This document shows positions 23,878 to 33,643 of a stretch of 64,000 bases of DNA, piece by piece. A program made the translations under genes and the position numbers. This DNA is from Ancylobacter dichloromethanicus (GTDB lineage: Bacteria; Pseudomonadota; Alphaproteobacteria; Rhizobiales; Xanthobacteraceae). The DNA is taken from NCBI RefSeq assembly GCF_018390645.1, contig NZ_JAHBGC010000009.1, positions 1-64,000 of the forward strand, written 5' to 3'. The notes under the pieces were generated by a model. That model did no database searches. It was given only the letters and a program-made list of their open reading frames with translations, and had not been told where the DNA came from. Positions within the stretch are counted from its first letter, which is position 1. Each line of letters begins with the position of its first letter.

Positions 23878-24966
23878 ATGAAGCGCCGCGACTTTCTCCG
23901 CACCGCCGCCCTCGCGGCGCCCGCCGCCACGCTGGCGGCGCCCGCGCTGGCGCAGGGTGCGCCGCAGGTGCGCTGGCGGCTCACCTCGTCGGTGCCGAAG
24001 GTGCTGGACGCCATTTTCGGCGCCAATGAGCTGGTGTCGAAATATGTGAGCGAGGTGACCGAGGGCCGCTTCGTCATCCAGAACTTCGCCGCCGGCGAGA
24101 TCGTGCCGGGGCTTCAGGCGCTCGACGCGGTGCAGAACGGCACGGTGGAGGTCGCCCAGACCCCGCTCTACTACTACACCGGAAAGGACCCGTCCTTCGC
24201 CTGCTTCACCACCATGCCGTTCGGCCTGAACGCGCGCATGCAGAACGCGTGGTTCTACCATGGCGGCGGGCGCGAACTGCAGGACGAGTTCCTCGCCGGG
24301 TACGACCTCGTCGGCTTTCTCGGCGGCAATACCGGCACCCAGATGGGCGGCTGGTTCCGCAAGGAGGTGAAGGACCTCGCCGACTTCAAGGGGCTCAAAT
24401 TCCGCATCGGCGGCATTGCCGGGCAGGTGGTGGCCAAGCTCGGCGTGGTGCCGCAGCAGATCGCGCCCGGCGACATCTATGCCGCGCTGGAAAAGGGCAC
24501 CATCGACGCCTGCGAATGGGTCGGGCCCTATGATGACGAGAAGCTCGGGCTTAATCGGGTGGCGCCCTATTACTACTATCCCGGCTGGTGGGATGGCGGG
24601 CCGACCATGAATGTCGTCGTCAACCGCACCAAATGGAACACCCTGCCCAAGAGCTACCAGGCGGCGTTCGAGGCGGCGGTGGCCTATGCCAATGCCGACA
24701 TGCTGGCGAAATACGACGCCTTCAACCCGGCGGCGCTGCGCCGGCTGGCGGCGGCGGGGGCGCAGCTACGCACCTTCCCGCAGGTCTTTCTCGACGCCTC
24801 CTGGCAGGCCTCGAACGAACTGATCGCCGAAATCGGGGCGAAGAACCCCGGCTTCAAGAAGATCATGGACGCGCAGATCGCCTTCCGCAACGAGGAGTAT
24901 CTGTGGTGGCAGGTTGGCGAATACCCCTATGACGGCTACATGATCCGCGCCCGAACGCGGGGGTGA
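23878..24966 (+). CDS. TRAP transporter binding protein, Tat-exported (paralogue 1)
   Basis: 362 residues. The N-terminus KRRDFLRTAALAAPAATLAA is a twin-arginine signal peptide ending at ALAQ (about residue 25). The mature part is a DctP-fold protein of the mannitol/chloroaromatic-type TRAP group: AGEIVPGLQALDAVQNGTVE, QMGGWFRKEV, EKGTIDACEWVGPYDDEKLG and a C-terminal LWWQVGEYPYDGYMIRART. It is about 65% identical by eye to the next gene. No DctQ/DctM genes lie nearby, so it must share a permease encoded elsewhere. Confidence 0.92.
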   Translation: MKRRDFLRTAALAAPAATLAAPALAQGAPQVRWRLTSSVPKVLDAIFGANELVSKYVSEVTEGRFVIQNFAAGEIVPGLQALDAVQNGTVEVAQTPLYYYTGKDPSFACFTTMPFGLNARMQNAWFYHGGGRELQDEFLAGYDLVGFLGGNTGTQMGGWFRKEVKDLADFKGLKFRIGGIAGQVVAKLGVVPQQIAPGDIYAALEKGTIDACEWVGPYDDEKLGLNRVAPYYYYPGWWDGGPTMNVVVNRTKWNTLPKSYQAAFEAAVAYANADMLAKYDAFNPAALRRLAAAGAQLRTFPQVFLDASWQASNELIAEIGAKNPGFKKIMDAQIAFRNEEYLWWQVGEYPYDGYMIRARTRG

Positions 24967-24977
24967 GGGGGCTACTC

Positions 24978-24998
24978 CCTCTCCCCGTCGGGGAGAGG
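24978..24998. promoter_or_regulatory. 9-bp stem hairpin between the two TRAP binding-protein genes
   Basis: CCTCTCCCC and GGGGAGAGG form a perfect nine-base stem with a three-base loop, in the 59-bp gap. There is no T-run, so it is either an RNA-stabilising hairpin that sets the ratio of the two proteins or a weak terminator. Confidence 0.5.
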
Positions 24999-25025
24999 AA
25001 AGCAAGAAACACAGAGGAAACGCCG

Positions 25026-26132
25026 ATGCCGAGTTCCACCTCCCGCCGGGGCCTGATCAGGGGCGCCGGCCTTGCCACCGTCGCCGCCGCCTCGACATTG
25101 GCGGCCCCCGCGCTCGCCCAGACCCTGCCGACGCTGCGCTGGCGGCTGACGTCGAGCTACCCCAAATCGCTCGACACCATCTATGGCGCCGCCACCCTGC
25201 TGTCGAAATATGTCGGCGAGGCCACGGACGGGCGCTTCACCATCGACGTGTTCGCGCCCGGCGAGATCGTGCCCGGCCTGCAGGCGCTGGACGCGGTGCA
25301 GAACCGCACGGTCGAGGTCTCGCAGACCGCGCTGTATTACTACATCGGCAAGAACCCGGCCTTCGCCCCGTTCACCACGCTGCCCTTCGGGCTGAATGCG
25401 CGCATGCAGACGGCGTGGCTCTACCATGGCGGCGGCACCGAATTGCAGAACGCGTTCCTCGCCAAGAGCAACGTCATCGGCTTCGCCGGCGGCAATACCG
25501 GGGCGCAGATGGGCGGCTGGTTCCGCAAGGAGATCAAGACCGTCACCGACCTGAAGGGCCTGAAGATGCGCATTCCCGGCATTGCCGGGCAGGTGCTGGC
25601 GCGGCTCGGGCTGGTGCCGCAGAATCTCGCCGGCGGCGACATCTACCCGGCGCTGGAGAAGGGCACCATCGACGCCGCCGAGTTCGTCGGACCGGTGGAT
25701 GACGAGAAGCTCGGCTTCAACCGCGTCGCGCCCTACTACTACTATCCCGGCTGGTGGGAGGGCGGCCCGACCATCCATTTCGTCGCCAATCTGCCGGCAT
25801 GGAACGAACTGCCGAAGGCCTACCAGGCGGCGTTCGAGGCGGCCTCCGCCTATGCCAATGCCGACATGCTGGCGAAATACGACGCCCGCAACCCGGCGGC
25901 GCTGCGCCGGCTGGTGGCCGGCGGGGCACAGCTTCGCCCGTTCCCGCAGGAGGTGATGGACGCCGCCTACAGGGAGAACACCGCGCTGATGGCGGAAATC
26001 TCCGCCAGGAACCCGGAGTTCAAGACCATCTACGACTCGATGCTGGCCTTCCGCAACGAGGAGTACCTGTGGTGGCAGGTCGGCGAGTACCCCTATGATG
26101 GCTACATGATCCGCGCCCGTACCCGGGGATAG
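25026..26132 (+). CDS. TRAP transporter binding protein, Tat-like signal (paralogue 2)
   Basis: 368 residues with a Tat-like signal (SRRGLIRGAGLATVAAASTL, cleavage near ALAQ). It is collinear with the preceding protein, sharing PGEIVPGLQALDAVQN, TGAQMGGWFRKEIK and an identical C-terminal 16 residues, but differs at ligand-region positions (CEWVGPYDDEK in paralogue 1, AEFVGPVDDEK here). This suggests a duplication that split substrate preference. AGAGGAAA lies upstream of the ATG. Confidence 0.92.
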   Translation: MPSSTSRRGLIRGAGLATVAAASTLAAPALAQTLPTLRWRLTSSYPKSLDTIYGAATLLSKYVGEATDGRFTIDVFAPGEIVPGLQALDAVQNRTVEVSQTALYYYIGKNPAFAPFTTLPFGLNARMQTAWLYHGGGTELQNAFLAKSNVIGFAGGNTGAQMGGWFRKEIKTVTDLKGLKMRIPGIAGQVLARLGLVPQNLAGGDIYPALEKGTIDAAEFVGPVDDEKLGFNRVAPYYYYPGWWEGGPTIHFVANLPAWNELPKAYQAAFEAASAYANADMLAKYDARNPAALRRLVAGGAQLRPFPQEVMDAAYRENTALMAEISARNPEFKTIYDSMLAFRNEEYLWWQVGEYPYDGYMIRARTRG

Positions 26133-26230
26133 GGCTGCGCGGGAACGGCGGGGCGGCGACGTGTCGCCTCGCTCCTCAGGGCCGTGTCTTTCGGGCGTGA
26201 GTCGCGCGGATTCTTCAGAGGGGAGCGGAA

Positions 26231-26746
26231 ATGACCACGAACAGGAAGATCGAAGCGTTTCAGAGGCATGTCGCCGCCGAGCTGGCGGGCGACCTAGAGA
26301 CCACCATGGCGACGATGTCGGACGAGCCGCACCTCAACAGCGTGCCGACGATGGCGGGGGGCGTCGGCCGCGAGGGCGTCCGCCAGTTCTACGCCAACCA
26401 CCTCGTCGGCAAGTTCTTTCCGCCGGACATGGTGATGAGGGATGTCTCGACCACGGTCGACGAGCATCAACTGGTTCTGGAACAGGTGGTCAGCTTCACC
26501 CACACCACGACGATCGACTGGCTGCTGCCGGGCCTCGCGCCCACCGGCAAGCCGGTCGAGGTGGCCCTCGTGGTGATCGTCGGATTCAAGGACGACAAGG
26601 TTTCGCACGAGCACATCTATTGGGACCAGGCGAGCGTGCTGGTGCAGCTCGGGCTGCTCGATCCCACCGGGCTTCCGGTGGGCGGCGCCGAGGTCGCCCG
26701 CAGGGTGCTCGACCCGAAGCTGCCGCCCCGCGTGTTCGCGGATTAG
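26231..26746 (+). CDS. SnoaL/NTF2-like domain protein
   Basis: 171 residues with the alpha+beta NTF2-like fold pattern: an N-terminal helix pair, GREGVRQFYANHLVGKFFP, then strands ending in DDKVSHEHIYWDQASVLVQL. Family members include polyketide cyclases, isomerases and non-enzymatic binders; function not assigned. GAGGGGAGCGG upstream of the ATG is a good ribosome site. Its stop overlaps the stop of the convergent gene by 4 bp. Confidence 0.75.
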   Translation: MTTNRKIEAFQRHVAAELAGDLETTMATMSDEPHLNSVPTMAGGVGREGVRQFYANHLVGKFFPPDMVMRDVSTTVDEHQLVLEQVVSFTHTTTIDWLLPGLAPTGKPVEVALVVIVGFKDDKVSHEHIYWDQASVLVQLGLLDPTGLPVGGAEVARRVLDPKLPPRVFAD

Positions 26747-27642
26747 CCCCCGGACGCCAGCCGGGCGGCGGGGGTGACCTTCGGCGCGCTCATGTGGTGG
26801 TGCATGGTGTAGAGCCCCGCCGCCATGATCAGCGCCATGCCGCAGATCGAGATGAGATCGGGCATGTCGTGGAACAGCAGGGCGGAAAGCCCCACCGCGC
26901 AGACCACGGCGGCGTAGCGGAACGGGGAGACCAGCGCGGTGTCCGCCGCCCGGAAGGCGGCGATGGTCAGCATGTGGCCGACCACCAGCGAGACGCTGCC
27001 CGCCACCAGATAGCCGAAGGTCGCCGCGTCGATGCCGTGCCACGGCTCGACCGAGCTGCCGGCGAAGCCGAAGCCCATGCCCACCACCGTGGTGCCGAAG
27101 GTGACCACCAGTGTCGGCACATGGGCGCCGATGCGGCCGGTGATGAAATCGCGGAACGCCATCAGCAGCGCCGCGCCGAGCGGCAGCAGCGCCATGGCGT
27201 CGAAGGCGGAACTGGCCGGCTTCACGATCAGCATCACGCCGGCGAAGCCGACCGCGACCGCCAGCCACTGGCGCCAGCCGATTCGCGCGCCGAAGAACAG
27301 CACCGCCACCACCATGGTGGCCAGCGGGGTGACCTGGAGGATGGCGGTCGCGTCGGCGATCGACATCTTGGTGATGGCGGTGATGAACAACATCGCCACG
27401 CAGGCCTCGGCCACCGCCCGCGCCATCACCCGCCAGTCGGCGACGAAGCGCAGCGCCGGCAACTGCCCCTTCCAGCCCAGCACCGCGATGAGGAACAGCG
27501 CCGCCATGACGCCGCGCACCGCCAGTATCTGCGAGGGCGGTATGTGCTCCAGCGCGAGCTTGGAGAAGGCGTCATTGGTGGAGAAGATCGACGAGCCGGC
27601 GATCATCAGCAGGATGCCGCGCTTGGCGCTGGGGGCGTGCAT
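26743..27642 (-). CDS. DMT-superfamily (EamA) transporter
   Basis: 299 residues, ten hydrophobic segments in two EamA repeats: GILLMIAGSSIFSTNDAFSK begins repeat one and LLPLGAALLMAFRDFITGRI begins repeat two. Such proteins export amino acids or small metabolites. ATG 27642 starts just before the first helix; an upstream in-frame ATG at 27693 adds 17 polar residues. Confidence 0.88.
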   Translation of the reverse strand: MHAPSAKRGILLMIAGSSIFSTNDAFSKLALEHIPPSQILAVRGVMAALFLIAVLGWKGQLPALRFVADWRVMARAVAEACVAMLFITAITKMSIADATAILQVTPLATMVVAVLFFGARIGWRQWLAVAVGFAGVMLIVKPASSAFDAMALLPLGAALLMAFRDFITGRIGAHVPTLVVTFGTTVVGMGFGFAGSSVEPWHGIDAATFGYLVAGSVSLVVGHMLTIAAFRAADTALVSPFRYAAVVCAVGLSALLFHDMPDLISICGMALIMAAGLYTMHHHMSAPKVTPAARLASGG

Positions 27643-27748
27643 GGGAGAAGGTCCGGAACAGAGAAGGCCCCTGGCCACCCGATCGCGACGCAATCGCGGC
27701 CGGGCAGGAGGGTTTGGGAAAAATGTTTGTCTTCAAACGAGGGCGGGC

Positions 27749-28948
27749 TCAGCCTTCCTCGCAGGCGACCTCGCCGACCATGCCATCGGCCTCGACCAGC
27801 CCGCCGGTGCGGCGCTCCAGTGCCTGCGAGGCGACGCACAGGCCGAGCGCGCCGACGGCCAGCGCCGCGCCTACCCAGGGCAGGTCGGCATAGCCGATGC
27901 CGAAGGTGATGGCCGCGCCGCCGATCCAGGCGCCGGCGGCATTGCCGAGATTGAACGCGCCCTGGTTCAGCGTCGAGGCGAGGTTCGGCGCGCCCACCGC
28001 CGCGTCGACGACGCGCATCTGGATCGGCGCGACGACGGCGAAGACGAGGATGCCCCAGACAAAGACGGTGGCCACCGCGGCGGTGGCGAACGGGCTGAGG
28101 AACACGAAGGCGACCAGCACCGCGGCGAGGCCGACGAAGGTGCCCATCAGCGAGGGCATCAGCCGCCAGTCGGCGAGCTTGCCGCCCAGCAGGTTGCCGA
28201 TGGTGATGCCGACGCCGAACAGCAGCAGCACATAGGTGACGGCGTGCGGGGTGAAGCCGGTGACGTCGCGCAGCAGCGGCGCGATATAGGTGAACACCGA
28301 GAACAGGCTGGCCGAGGCGAGCACGCTCATCAGCATGGTGAGGATCACCTGCGTGCGCTTCAGCACCGCGAATTCGCGGATGATGTTGCCCGAGGAATGG
28401 GGAATGTTCCGCGGCACCCACAGCGCGATGGCGGTGACCGCCAGCAGGCCGATCAGCACCACCGCCCAGAAGGTGGAGCGCCAGCCCGCCGCCTGGCCGA
28501 GCGCGGTGCCCAGCGGCACGCCCAGCACATTGGCCAGCGTCAGCCCGGCGAACATCAGCGCGATGGCGCTGGCCCGCTGCTTCGGCGGCACGAGGCTCGC
28601 CGCCACCACCGCGCCGATGCCGAAAAAGGCGCCGTGGCAGAAGGCGGTGACGACGCGCGCGCCCATCAGGAACCAGTAGTCGGGGGCGATGGCGCAGAGG
28701 AAATTGCCCACCACGAACATGCTGGCGAGGCCGATCAGCGTGCCCTTGCGCGGCAGCGAATTGGTGATGATGGCGACGATCGGCGCGCCGATCACCACCC
28801 CCAGCGCATAGCCGGTGACCAGCAGCCCGGCGGCGGGGATGGTCACCGAGAGATCGGCGGCGACCTCCGGCAGCAGGCCCATGATGACGAATTCGGTCGT
28901 GCCAATGCCGAAGGAGGCCATGGCGAGGGCCAACAGCGGAAGCTGCAT
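27749..28948 (-). CDS. Major facilitator superfamily exporter (AraJ-like)
   Basis: 399 residues with 12 membrane helices. GIGTTEFVIMGLLPEVAADL at about 13-32 is typical of the drug:H+ antiporter-1 AraJ/YdhP/SotB group, and motif A is visible after helix 2 as TNSLPRKGTLIGL. Substrates of this group are sugars, arabinose-like compounds or drugs. Start 28948 places helix 1 correctly; a longer frame reaches 29008. It follows the EamA gene on the same strand with about 106 bp between. Confidence 0.9.
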   Translation of the reverse strand: MQLPLLALAMASFGIGTTEFVIMGLLPEVAADLSVTIPAAGLLVTGYALGVVIGAPIVAIITNSLPRKGTLIGLASMFVVGNFLCAIAPDYWFLMGARVVTAFCHGAFFGIGAVVAASLVPPKQRASAIALMFAGLTLANVLGVPLGTALGQAAGWRSTFWAVVLIGLLAVTAIALWVPRNIPHSSGNIIREFAVLKRTQVILTMLMSVLASASLFSVFTYIAPLLRDVTGFTPHAVTYVLLLFGVGITIGNLLGGKLADWRLMPSLMGTFVGLAAVLVAFVFLSPFATAAVATVFVWGILVFAVVAPIQMRVVDAAVGAPNLASTLNQGAFNLGNAAGAWIGGAAITFGIGYADLPWVGAALAVGALGLCVASQALERRTGGLVEADGMVGEVACEEG

Positions 28949-29089
28949 CGCGGATGCTCTATGATCGAAGGACGTGGTCGCTGCAGCATTAGCAGCGCGA
29001 TTCACCACAGCATATGCACGTTGCGTTGCAGCGCAGCAATAAAGCCGGGCGCGCGGCAGCCATGCGGCAGCCTCGCAGCGGAGGTAAGC

Positions 29090-30136
29090 TCAGCCGCCGG
29101 TCATGCTCATATGGCGGCGCACGGCGGGGGCCTGGCCGGGGCGGTCGATGACGAAATCATGCCCCTTGGGCTTGCGGAAGATGGCGTCGTCGAGTGCCGC
29201 GTGCAGCCTCTCGTCGCTCTCGGAAGCGCGCAGGGGCGCGCGCAGATCCGCCGCGTCGTCCTGGCCCAGGCACATATAGAGCGTGCCGGTGCAGGTCACG
29301 CGCACGCGGTTACAGCCCTCGCAGAAATTATGCGTCAGCGGGGTGATGAGGCCGAGCCGGCCGCCGGTCTCCTTGATCGACACGTAGCGCGCCGGGCCGC
29401 CGGTGCGGAACGGAATGTCCTCCAGCGTCCAGCGCTCGGCGAGGCGCGCACGCACGGTGGAGAGCGGCAGGTACTGGTCGAGGCGCTCGGCCCCGGTCTC
29501 GCCCAGCGGCATCACCTCGATCAGCGAGAGGTCCATGCCCCGCCCATGCGCCCATTCGATCAGCGAAGGGATCTCGTCCTCGTTCTCGCCGGCCAGCGCC
29601 ACCGCGTTGAGCTTCACATGGAGCCCGGCCCGCTGCGCCGCGTCGATACCGGCGAGCACCTTGTTGAGGTCGCCCCAGCGGGTCAGCGCGCGGAAGCGGT
29701 CGGCATCCAGCGTGTCGAGCGAGACGTTGATACGCTTCACGCCGCAGGCGGCGAGGTCGCCGGCGAAGCGGGCGAGCTGCGAGCCGTTGGTGGTCAGCGT
29801 CAGCTCCTCCAGTGCGCCCGAATCGAGGTGGCGCGAGAGCGAGCGGAACAGGGTCATCACGTCGCGGCGCACCAGCGGCTCGCCGCCGGTGAGGCGCAGC
29901 TTGCTGACGCCGCGGGCGACGAACGCCGAGCACAGCCGGTCGAGTTCCTCCAGCGTCAGCAGTTCGGGCTTGGGCAGGAAGGTCATGTGCTCGGCCATGC
30001 AGTACACGCAGCGGAAGTCGCAGCGGTCGGTGACCGAGACGCGCAGATAGGTAACGGCGCGGCCGAACGTGTCGACCAGCGCAGGACGGGGCGCCCGTTG
30101 CTGGATCCGGTCGATGGCGGCTTCGCTGGTGCTCAC
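29090..30136 (-). CDS. moaA: GTP 3',8-cyclase MoaA
   Basis: 348 residues, radical-SAM enzyme for the first step of molybdenum cofactor synthesis. The N-terminal cluster motif CDFRCVYC (CxxxCxxC, about 39-46), [13 protein letters not shown] and the C-terminal cluster cysteines in [19 protein letters not shown] are all present. The C-terminus ends with the GG tail (MSMTGG) needed for activity. Moco made here would serve the MOSC protein on the island. Confidence 0.96.
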   Translation of the reverse strand: MSTSEAAIDRIQQRAPRPALVDTFGRAVTYLRVSVTDRCDFRCVYCMAEHMTFLPKPELLTLEELDRLCSAFVARGVSKLRLTGGEPLVRRDVMTLFRSLSRHLDSGALEELTLTTNGSQLARFAGDLAACGVKRINVSLDTLDADRFRALTRWGDLNKVLAGIDAAQRAGLHVKLNAVALAGENEDEIPSLIEWAHGRGMDLSLIEVMPLGETGAERLDQYLPLSTVRARLAERWTLEDIPFRTGGPARYVSIKETGGRLGLITPLTHNFCEGCNRVRVTCTGTLYMCLGQDDAADLRAPLRASESDERLHAALDDAIFRKPKGHDFVIDRPGQAPAVRRHMSMTGG

Positions 30137-30345
30137 CTGGATGCTCCCGCGCCGAAGGGCGCTGTTTCTTCCCTCTATTTCTAATCGCCGCCCCGCCGCG
30201 TGCCAAGGCGCACGGCCCTATCGGCCGATAGCCTAACCCATTCGTGACGTGGGCATTCGCGACCTCGGCCTTTCGCGCCGCCGGCGCTTGGCGAAAGCGG
30301 CTTGCCTGTCTATGTGGGGATGAACGAGATGAGAGGAAGACGCCC

Positions 30346-30732
30346 GTGACCGACGCCGCCATCTGGCCGACCGAGATCAAGGTGCACAAGGACCGCCGTG
30401 CGCTGACCATCGCCTTCGAGGGCGGGGCGAGCTACATCCTGCCGGCCGAGCTTCTCCGGGTGGAAAGCCCTTCCGCCGAGGTGCAGGGCCATTCGCCGGC
30501 AGACCGCCAGCTGGTGGCGGGCAAGCGCGAGGTGCGCATCGACGAGGCGATCCCGATCGGCAATTACGCCGTGCGGCTGATTTTCGACGACGGCCATTCC
30601 ACCGGCATCTACACCTGGGAACTGCTGCACGAACTCGGGCACGACCAGGATGCGCGCTGGACGCGCTATCTGCAGGAACTGGCCGCGAAGAACCTGTCGC
30701 GCGACGCGCCGGGCGCGGTGCGCCGCCATTGA
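30346..30732 (+). CDS. DUF971 protein (gamma-butyrobetaine hydroxylase-like N-terminal domain)
   Basis: 128 residues from GTG at 30346 with AGAGGAAGA upstream. WPTEIKVHKDRRALTIAFEG, LPAELLRVESPSAEVQGHSP and a C-terminal DDGHSTGIYTWELLHELG are characteristic of DUF971. The domain also occurs fused to Mrp/ApbC proteins and to carnitine-pathway hydroxylases, so a link to iron-sulfur or iron enzymes is suspected but unproven. It is divergent from moaA. Confidence 0.88.
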   Translation: MTDAAIWPTEIKVHKDRRALTIAFEGGASYILPAELLRVESPSAEVQGHSPADRQLVAGKREVRIDEAIPIGNYAVRLIFDDGHSTGIYTWELLHELGHDQDARWTRYLQELAAKNLSRDAPGAVRRH

Positions 30733-30802
30733 GGCGCGCGCCTCCCGGATCGGCCGTATGGCCGTTCGGGAGCCGCGATCGCCTCAGTGCGGCGCCGCCG
30801 AC

Positions 30803-31408
30803 TCAGTTCAGCACGACGACCTGCGTGCCGACGCGGACCCGGTTGTAGAGGTCGGTCACGTCGTCATTGGTCATGCGGAAGCAGCCCGAGGACACCGCCT
30901 GGCCGATCGTCTCGGGCTCGTTGGAGCCGTGGATGCGGTAGAGCGTCGAGCCGAGATAGAGCGCGCGGGCGCCGAGCGGGTTGTCGATGCCGCCGGGCAT
31001 GTAGCGCGGCAGGTCGGGACGGCGCTTGAGCATCTGCGGCGGCGGCGTCCAGCCCGGCCACTCGGCCTTGCGGGTAATGGTCTTGATGCCGCCCCAGCGG
31101 AAGCCGTCGCGGCCGACGCCGATGCCGTATTTGAGCGCGGTGCCATTGTCCTGCACCAGGTAGAGCCGGCGCTCGGCGGTGTTCACCACCACGGTGCCGG
31201 GCTTGTACTTGCCGCTATAGGGCACGACCTGCCGGCGGACCGAGGAATAGCCCTTCACCGGCCCGTTGCCGAAATTGGACGGGCGCGGGAAGAAGCTGAA
31301 GAAGGAGGGTGTCGTCGAACTCTGCGCCATGGCGGGCGCGGTGCCTGCCAGCGTCACTGCAGCCAGCGCCAGGGCGGCCATTGTCTTCAGTCGCATCGTA
31401 AGCCCCAT
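30803..31408 (-). CDS. L,D-transpeptidase (ErfK/YbiS/YcfS/YnhG family)
   Basis: 201 residues. A signal peptide (about 1-29, ending APAMAQ) precedes a YkuD catalytic domain, with IHGSNEPETIGQAVSSGCFR at about 159-178 carrying the His and the Ser-Gly-Cys nucleophile motif. Such enzymes cross-link peptidoglycan or anchor outer-membrane proteins in the periplasm. ATG 31408 has AAAGGGG upstream; an ATG at 31396 is an alternative. Confidence 0.92.
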   Translation of the reverse strand: MGLTMRLKTMAALALAAVTLAGTAPAMAQSSTTPSFFSFFPRPSNFGNGPVKGYSSVRRQVVPYSGKYKPGTVVVNTAERRLYLVQDNGTALKYGIGVGRDGFRWGGIKTITRKAEWPGWTPPPQMLKRRPDLPRYMPGGIDNPLGARALYLGSTLYRIHGSNEPETIGQAVSSGCFRMTNDDVTDLYNRVRVGTQVVVLN

Positions 31409-31582
31409 TGGAATGCCCCTTTCCGCCCGCACCCTGCGGGTGGAAAGCTCCGCCGGACCGGCGCACACGCGCCGGAGGCCGTGTCCGTCAGTATGCGGCT
31501 AAAATTCGAAACATATCCACATCATGGTATGAAAAGGTAAATTTGCCCACCGCTATGGCAATGAGGCCACAGCGGCGTGGGC

Positions 31583-33643
31583 TCACGGCGCCACTGTGGC
31601 CGCCGGCGGCGCCGTAGCGGTCGGCGGGCCGCCGAAGATGAGCGCGCTGACCGGCCGGCCGAAGAACTTCGCCCCCGCCTGGGTGAAGTGCGAGGAGTCG
31701 AACTGCAGCGGCTCGCCCTCCGCCATCAGCGGACAGTCGGAACCGCCGCAGGCGGCGTCGAACACCGAGATATAGGTGACGTGGGGGTTGCCCGCGAAAT
31801 GCGCGCGCAGCGCCTGGTCGGCCTGGCGCGCGCCGGGAACGGCGTCGCTGCCGGCGTCTGTCCCGGTGTTGCCGGCCGAGACGCGGCGGGCAAGGAGCTT
31901 GGGCACCGCGTCGCGGTAGAGCGGCACCGGGCCGATCACGACCACCCGGATGCCCTCGCGGGCGAAGCGCGCGATCGCCTCGTCGATCTCGGGCGTCGCG
32001 AAGATGATGCCGCCGAGGACAAGGATGTCCGGCTTGTGGTCGCGCACCCACTCCCGCGCGAAGATGTTCATGTCCCGGCAATACGGCAAGAACCTGGAAT
32101 ATCGCTCATTGAGTGGAGGGCATGCCGCGCCGGTGATCTGGCCGACGACATAGCCATGTGCCTGGCCGGCCTCGACGATGGCATTGATGAAGTGCGCCAC
32201 ATGGCTGTTGCCCCAGACGAGCACGGAGGGGTGTCCGGTCGGCAGGCATTCCGGCTTGAACACGGGCATAGCGTAGAACAGCGGAAAGAAGCATCGATCC
32301 TTCCGCAGGACCGCATCGGCATCGTAGAATTCATAGGCAGCGAGGCGCTGGGCCTCGGGTGAGAACCGCTGCGGCAGGCCGCGCGTGACGATTGCGGCCA
32401 GGCCGAACGCGCCCAGGGTGACCGTACCCGCCAGCAGGCCGCCGACGAGGACCCTGGGCGTAAAGAGGTTGCGATTGCGCCGCACGGGTTGTTCGACGAA
32501 TCGGTAGGACAGATAGCCCAGCAGGATCGAGAGCGTTACGCCGCCGACAAGGAAGGGCAGAGGCGCGACCGGCCCCAGCCATTCCCTGCCGAGGGTAACG
32601 ATCGGCCAGTGAACGAGATAAAGCGAGTAGGAGATCTTGCCGACGAAGACCATCAAGGGGCTGCCGAGCAGCCGCGTCGGCAGGGTCCGCACGCCTTCGC
32701 CGCCCCAGATCACCAATGCGGCGCCGATGCAGGGGGTGAGCGCGCGCAGGCCCGGGAAGGGCGTGGTCGATTTGAGAATGAGCATGGTGCCGAGGATCAT
32801 CGCGCAGCCGCCCGTCACCGCCGCGATACATTCGGCCGGTTTTCGCGAGAAGCGCGCGCCAGGCAGCGCCAGCGCGGAGCCGATGAGCATTTCGAAGGCA
32901 CGAAAGGGCAGCAGGAAATAGGCCGCCGGCGGGTTCAGCGCCAGCATCACCTGGCTCGCAGCCAGCGAGGCGACGAAGAGGACAAGCACCGCCCAGCCAA
33001 GCGCGCGTGAGCCGAAACGACGGCAGGCGAGTACAAGGGCGGGAAAGGCGAGGTAGAACTGCTCCTCCACCCCCAGCGACCAATAGTGCAGCAGCGGCAT
33101 TTCGCGCGCGGCCGGGCTGAAATAGTCCGTTTCCTGGAAGAAATAGATGTTGCCGGCGCCGAACACCGACCACAGCACCGAGTGGGCGAAGTTCACCATC
33201 TGGTACGGCAGCAGGACCAGCGCGGCGAAGGCGGCGGTGACGGCGGTGACCACCAGGAAGGCCGGGGCGATGCGCCGTATGCGCCGCTCATAGAAGCCGG
33301 CCAGCGAGAAGCGGCCCTCGCTCACATCGGCATAGATCGACTTGGAAATCAGATAGCCGGAGATGACGAAGAACACGTCGACCCCGACGAAGCCGCCCGG
33401 CAGCCAGGTTGCGCCGAAATGATAGAGCACGACGCCCAGGACGGCGACGGCACGCAGGCCGTCAATATGGGCGCGATAGCGCAGGTGATGATGCACGTCA
33501 GACCGCAGGCTGGTTGAGAAATGAGCGCCGTCATTATGAACGCTGCCGGCAGTGCGGGCACCTCCCCGGGCCGGGACCCCGTCCGTCAGGGCCGATTCGG
33601 GCGGCGGTGTGGCTGGCGGGCCATAGCGCTCCGGCACGCTCAT
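31583..33643 (-). CDS. OafA-type acyltransferase with C-terminal SGNH domain (1)
   Basis: About 686 residues. The first 60 residues are polar; YRAHIDGLRAVAVLGVVLYH then opens an acyltransferase-3 membrane domain of ten or more helices (to about residue 440). The C-terminal periplasmic SGNH hydrolase domain has WGNSHVAHF as block I and FDSSHFT as the D-x-x-H block. Such proteins O-acetylate surface polysaccharides or peptidoglycan. The start codon overlaps the stop of the upstream paralogue (ATGA), so the pair is translated together. Confidence 0.9.
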   Translation of the reverse strand: MSVPERYGPPATPPPESALTDGVPARGGARTAGSVHNDGAHFSTSLRSDVHHHLRYRAHIDGLRAVAVLGVVLYHFGATWLPGGFVGVDVFFVISGYLISKSIYADVSEGRFSLAGFYERRIRRIAPAFLVVTAVTAAFAALVLLPYQMVNFAHSVLWSVFGAGNIYFFQETDYFSPAAREMPLLHYWSLGVEEQFYLAFPALVLACRRFGSRALGWAVLVLFVASLAASQVMLALNPPAAYFLLPFRAFEMLIGSALALPGARFSRKPAECIAAVTGGCAMILGTMLILKSTTPFPGLRALTPCIGAALVIWGGEGVRTLPTRLLGSPLMVFVGKISYSLYLVHWPIVTLGREWLGPVAPLPFLVGGVTLSILLGYLSYRFVEQPVRRNRNLFTPRVLVGGLLAGTVTLGAFGLAAIVTRGLPQRFSPEAQRLAAYEFYDADAVLRKDRCFFPLFYAMPVFKPECLPTGHPSVLVWGNSHVAHFINAIVEAGQAHGYVVGQITGAACPPLNERYSRFLPYCRDMNIFAREWVRDHKPDILVLGGIIFATPEIDEAIARFAREGIRVVVIGPVPLYRDAVPKLLARRVSAGNTGTDAGSDAVPGARQADQALRAHFAGNPHVTYISVFDAACGGSDCPLMAEGEPLQFDSSHFTQAGAKFFGRPVSALIFGGPPTATAPPAATVAP

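Noticed and set aside
27032-30184. Very long open frame of about 1050 codons on the plus strand
   Set aside because: It is antisense to the EamA, MFS and moaA genes, which all have strong family motifs; it has none and is rich in Arg/His/Gln/Gly as expected for a shadow frame in GC-rich DNA.
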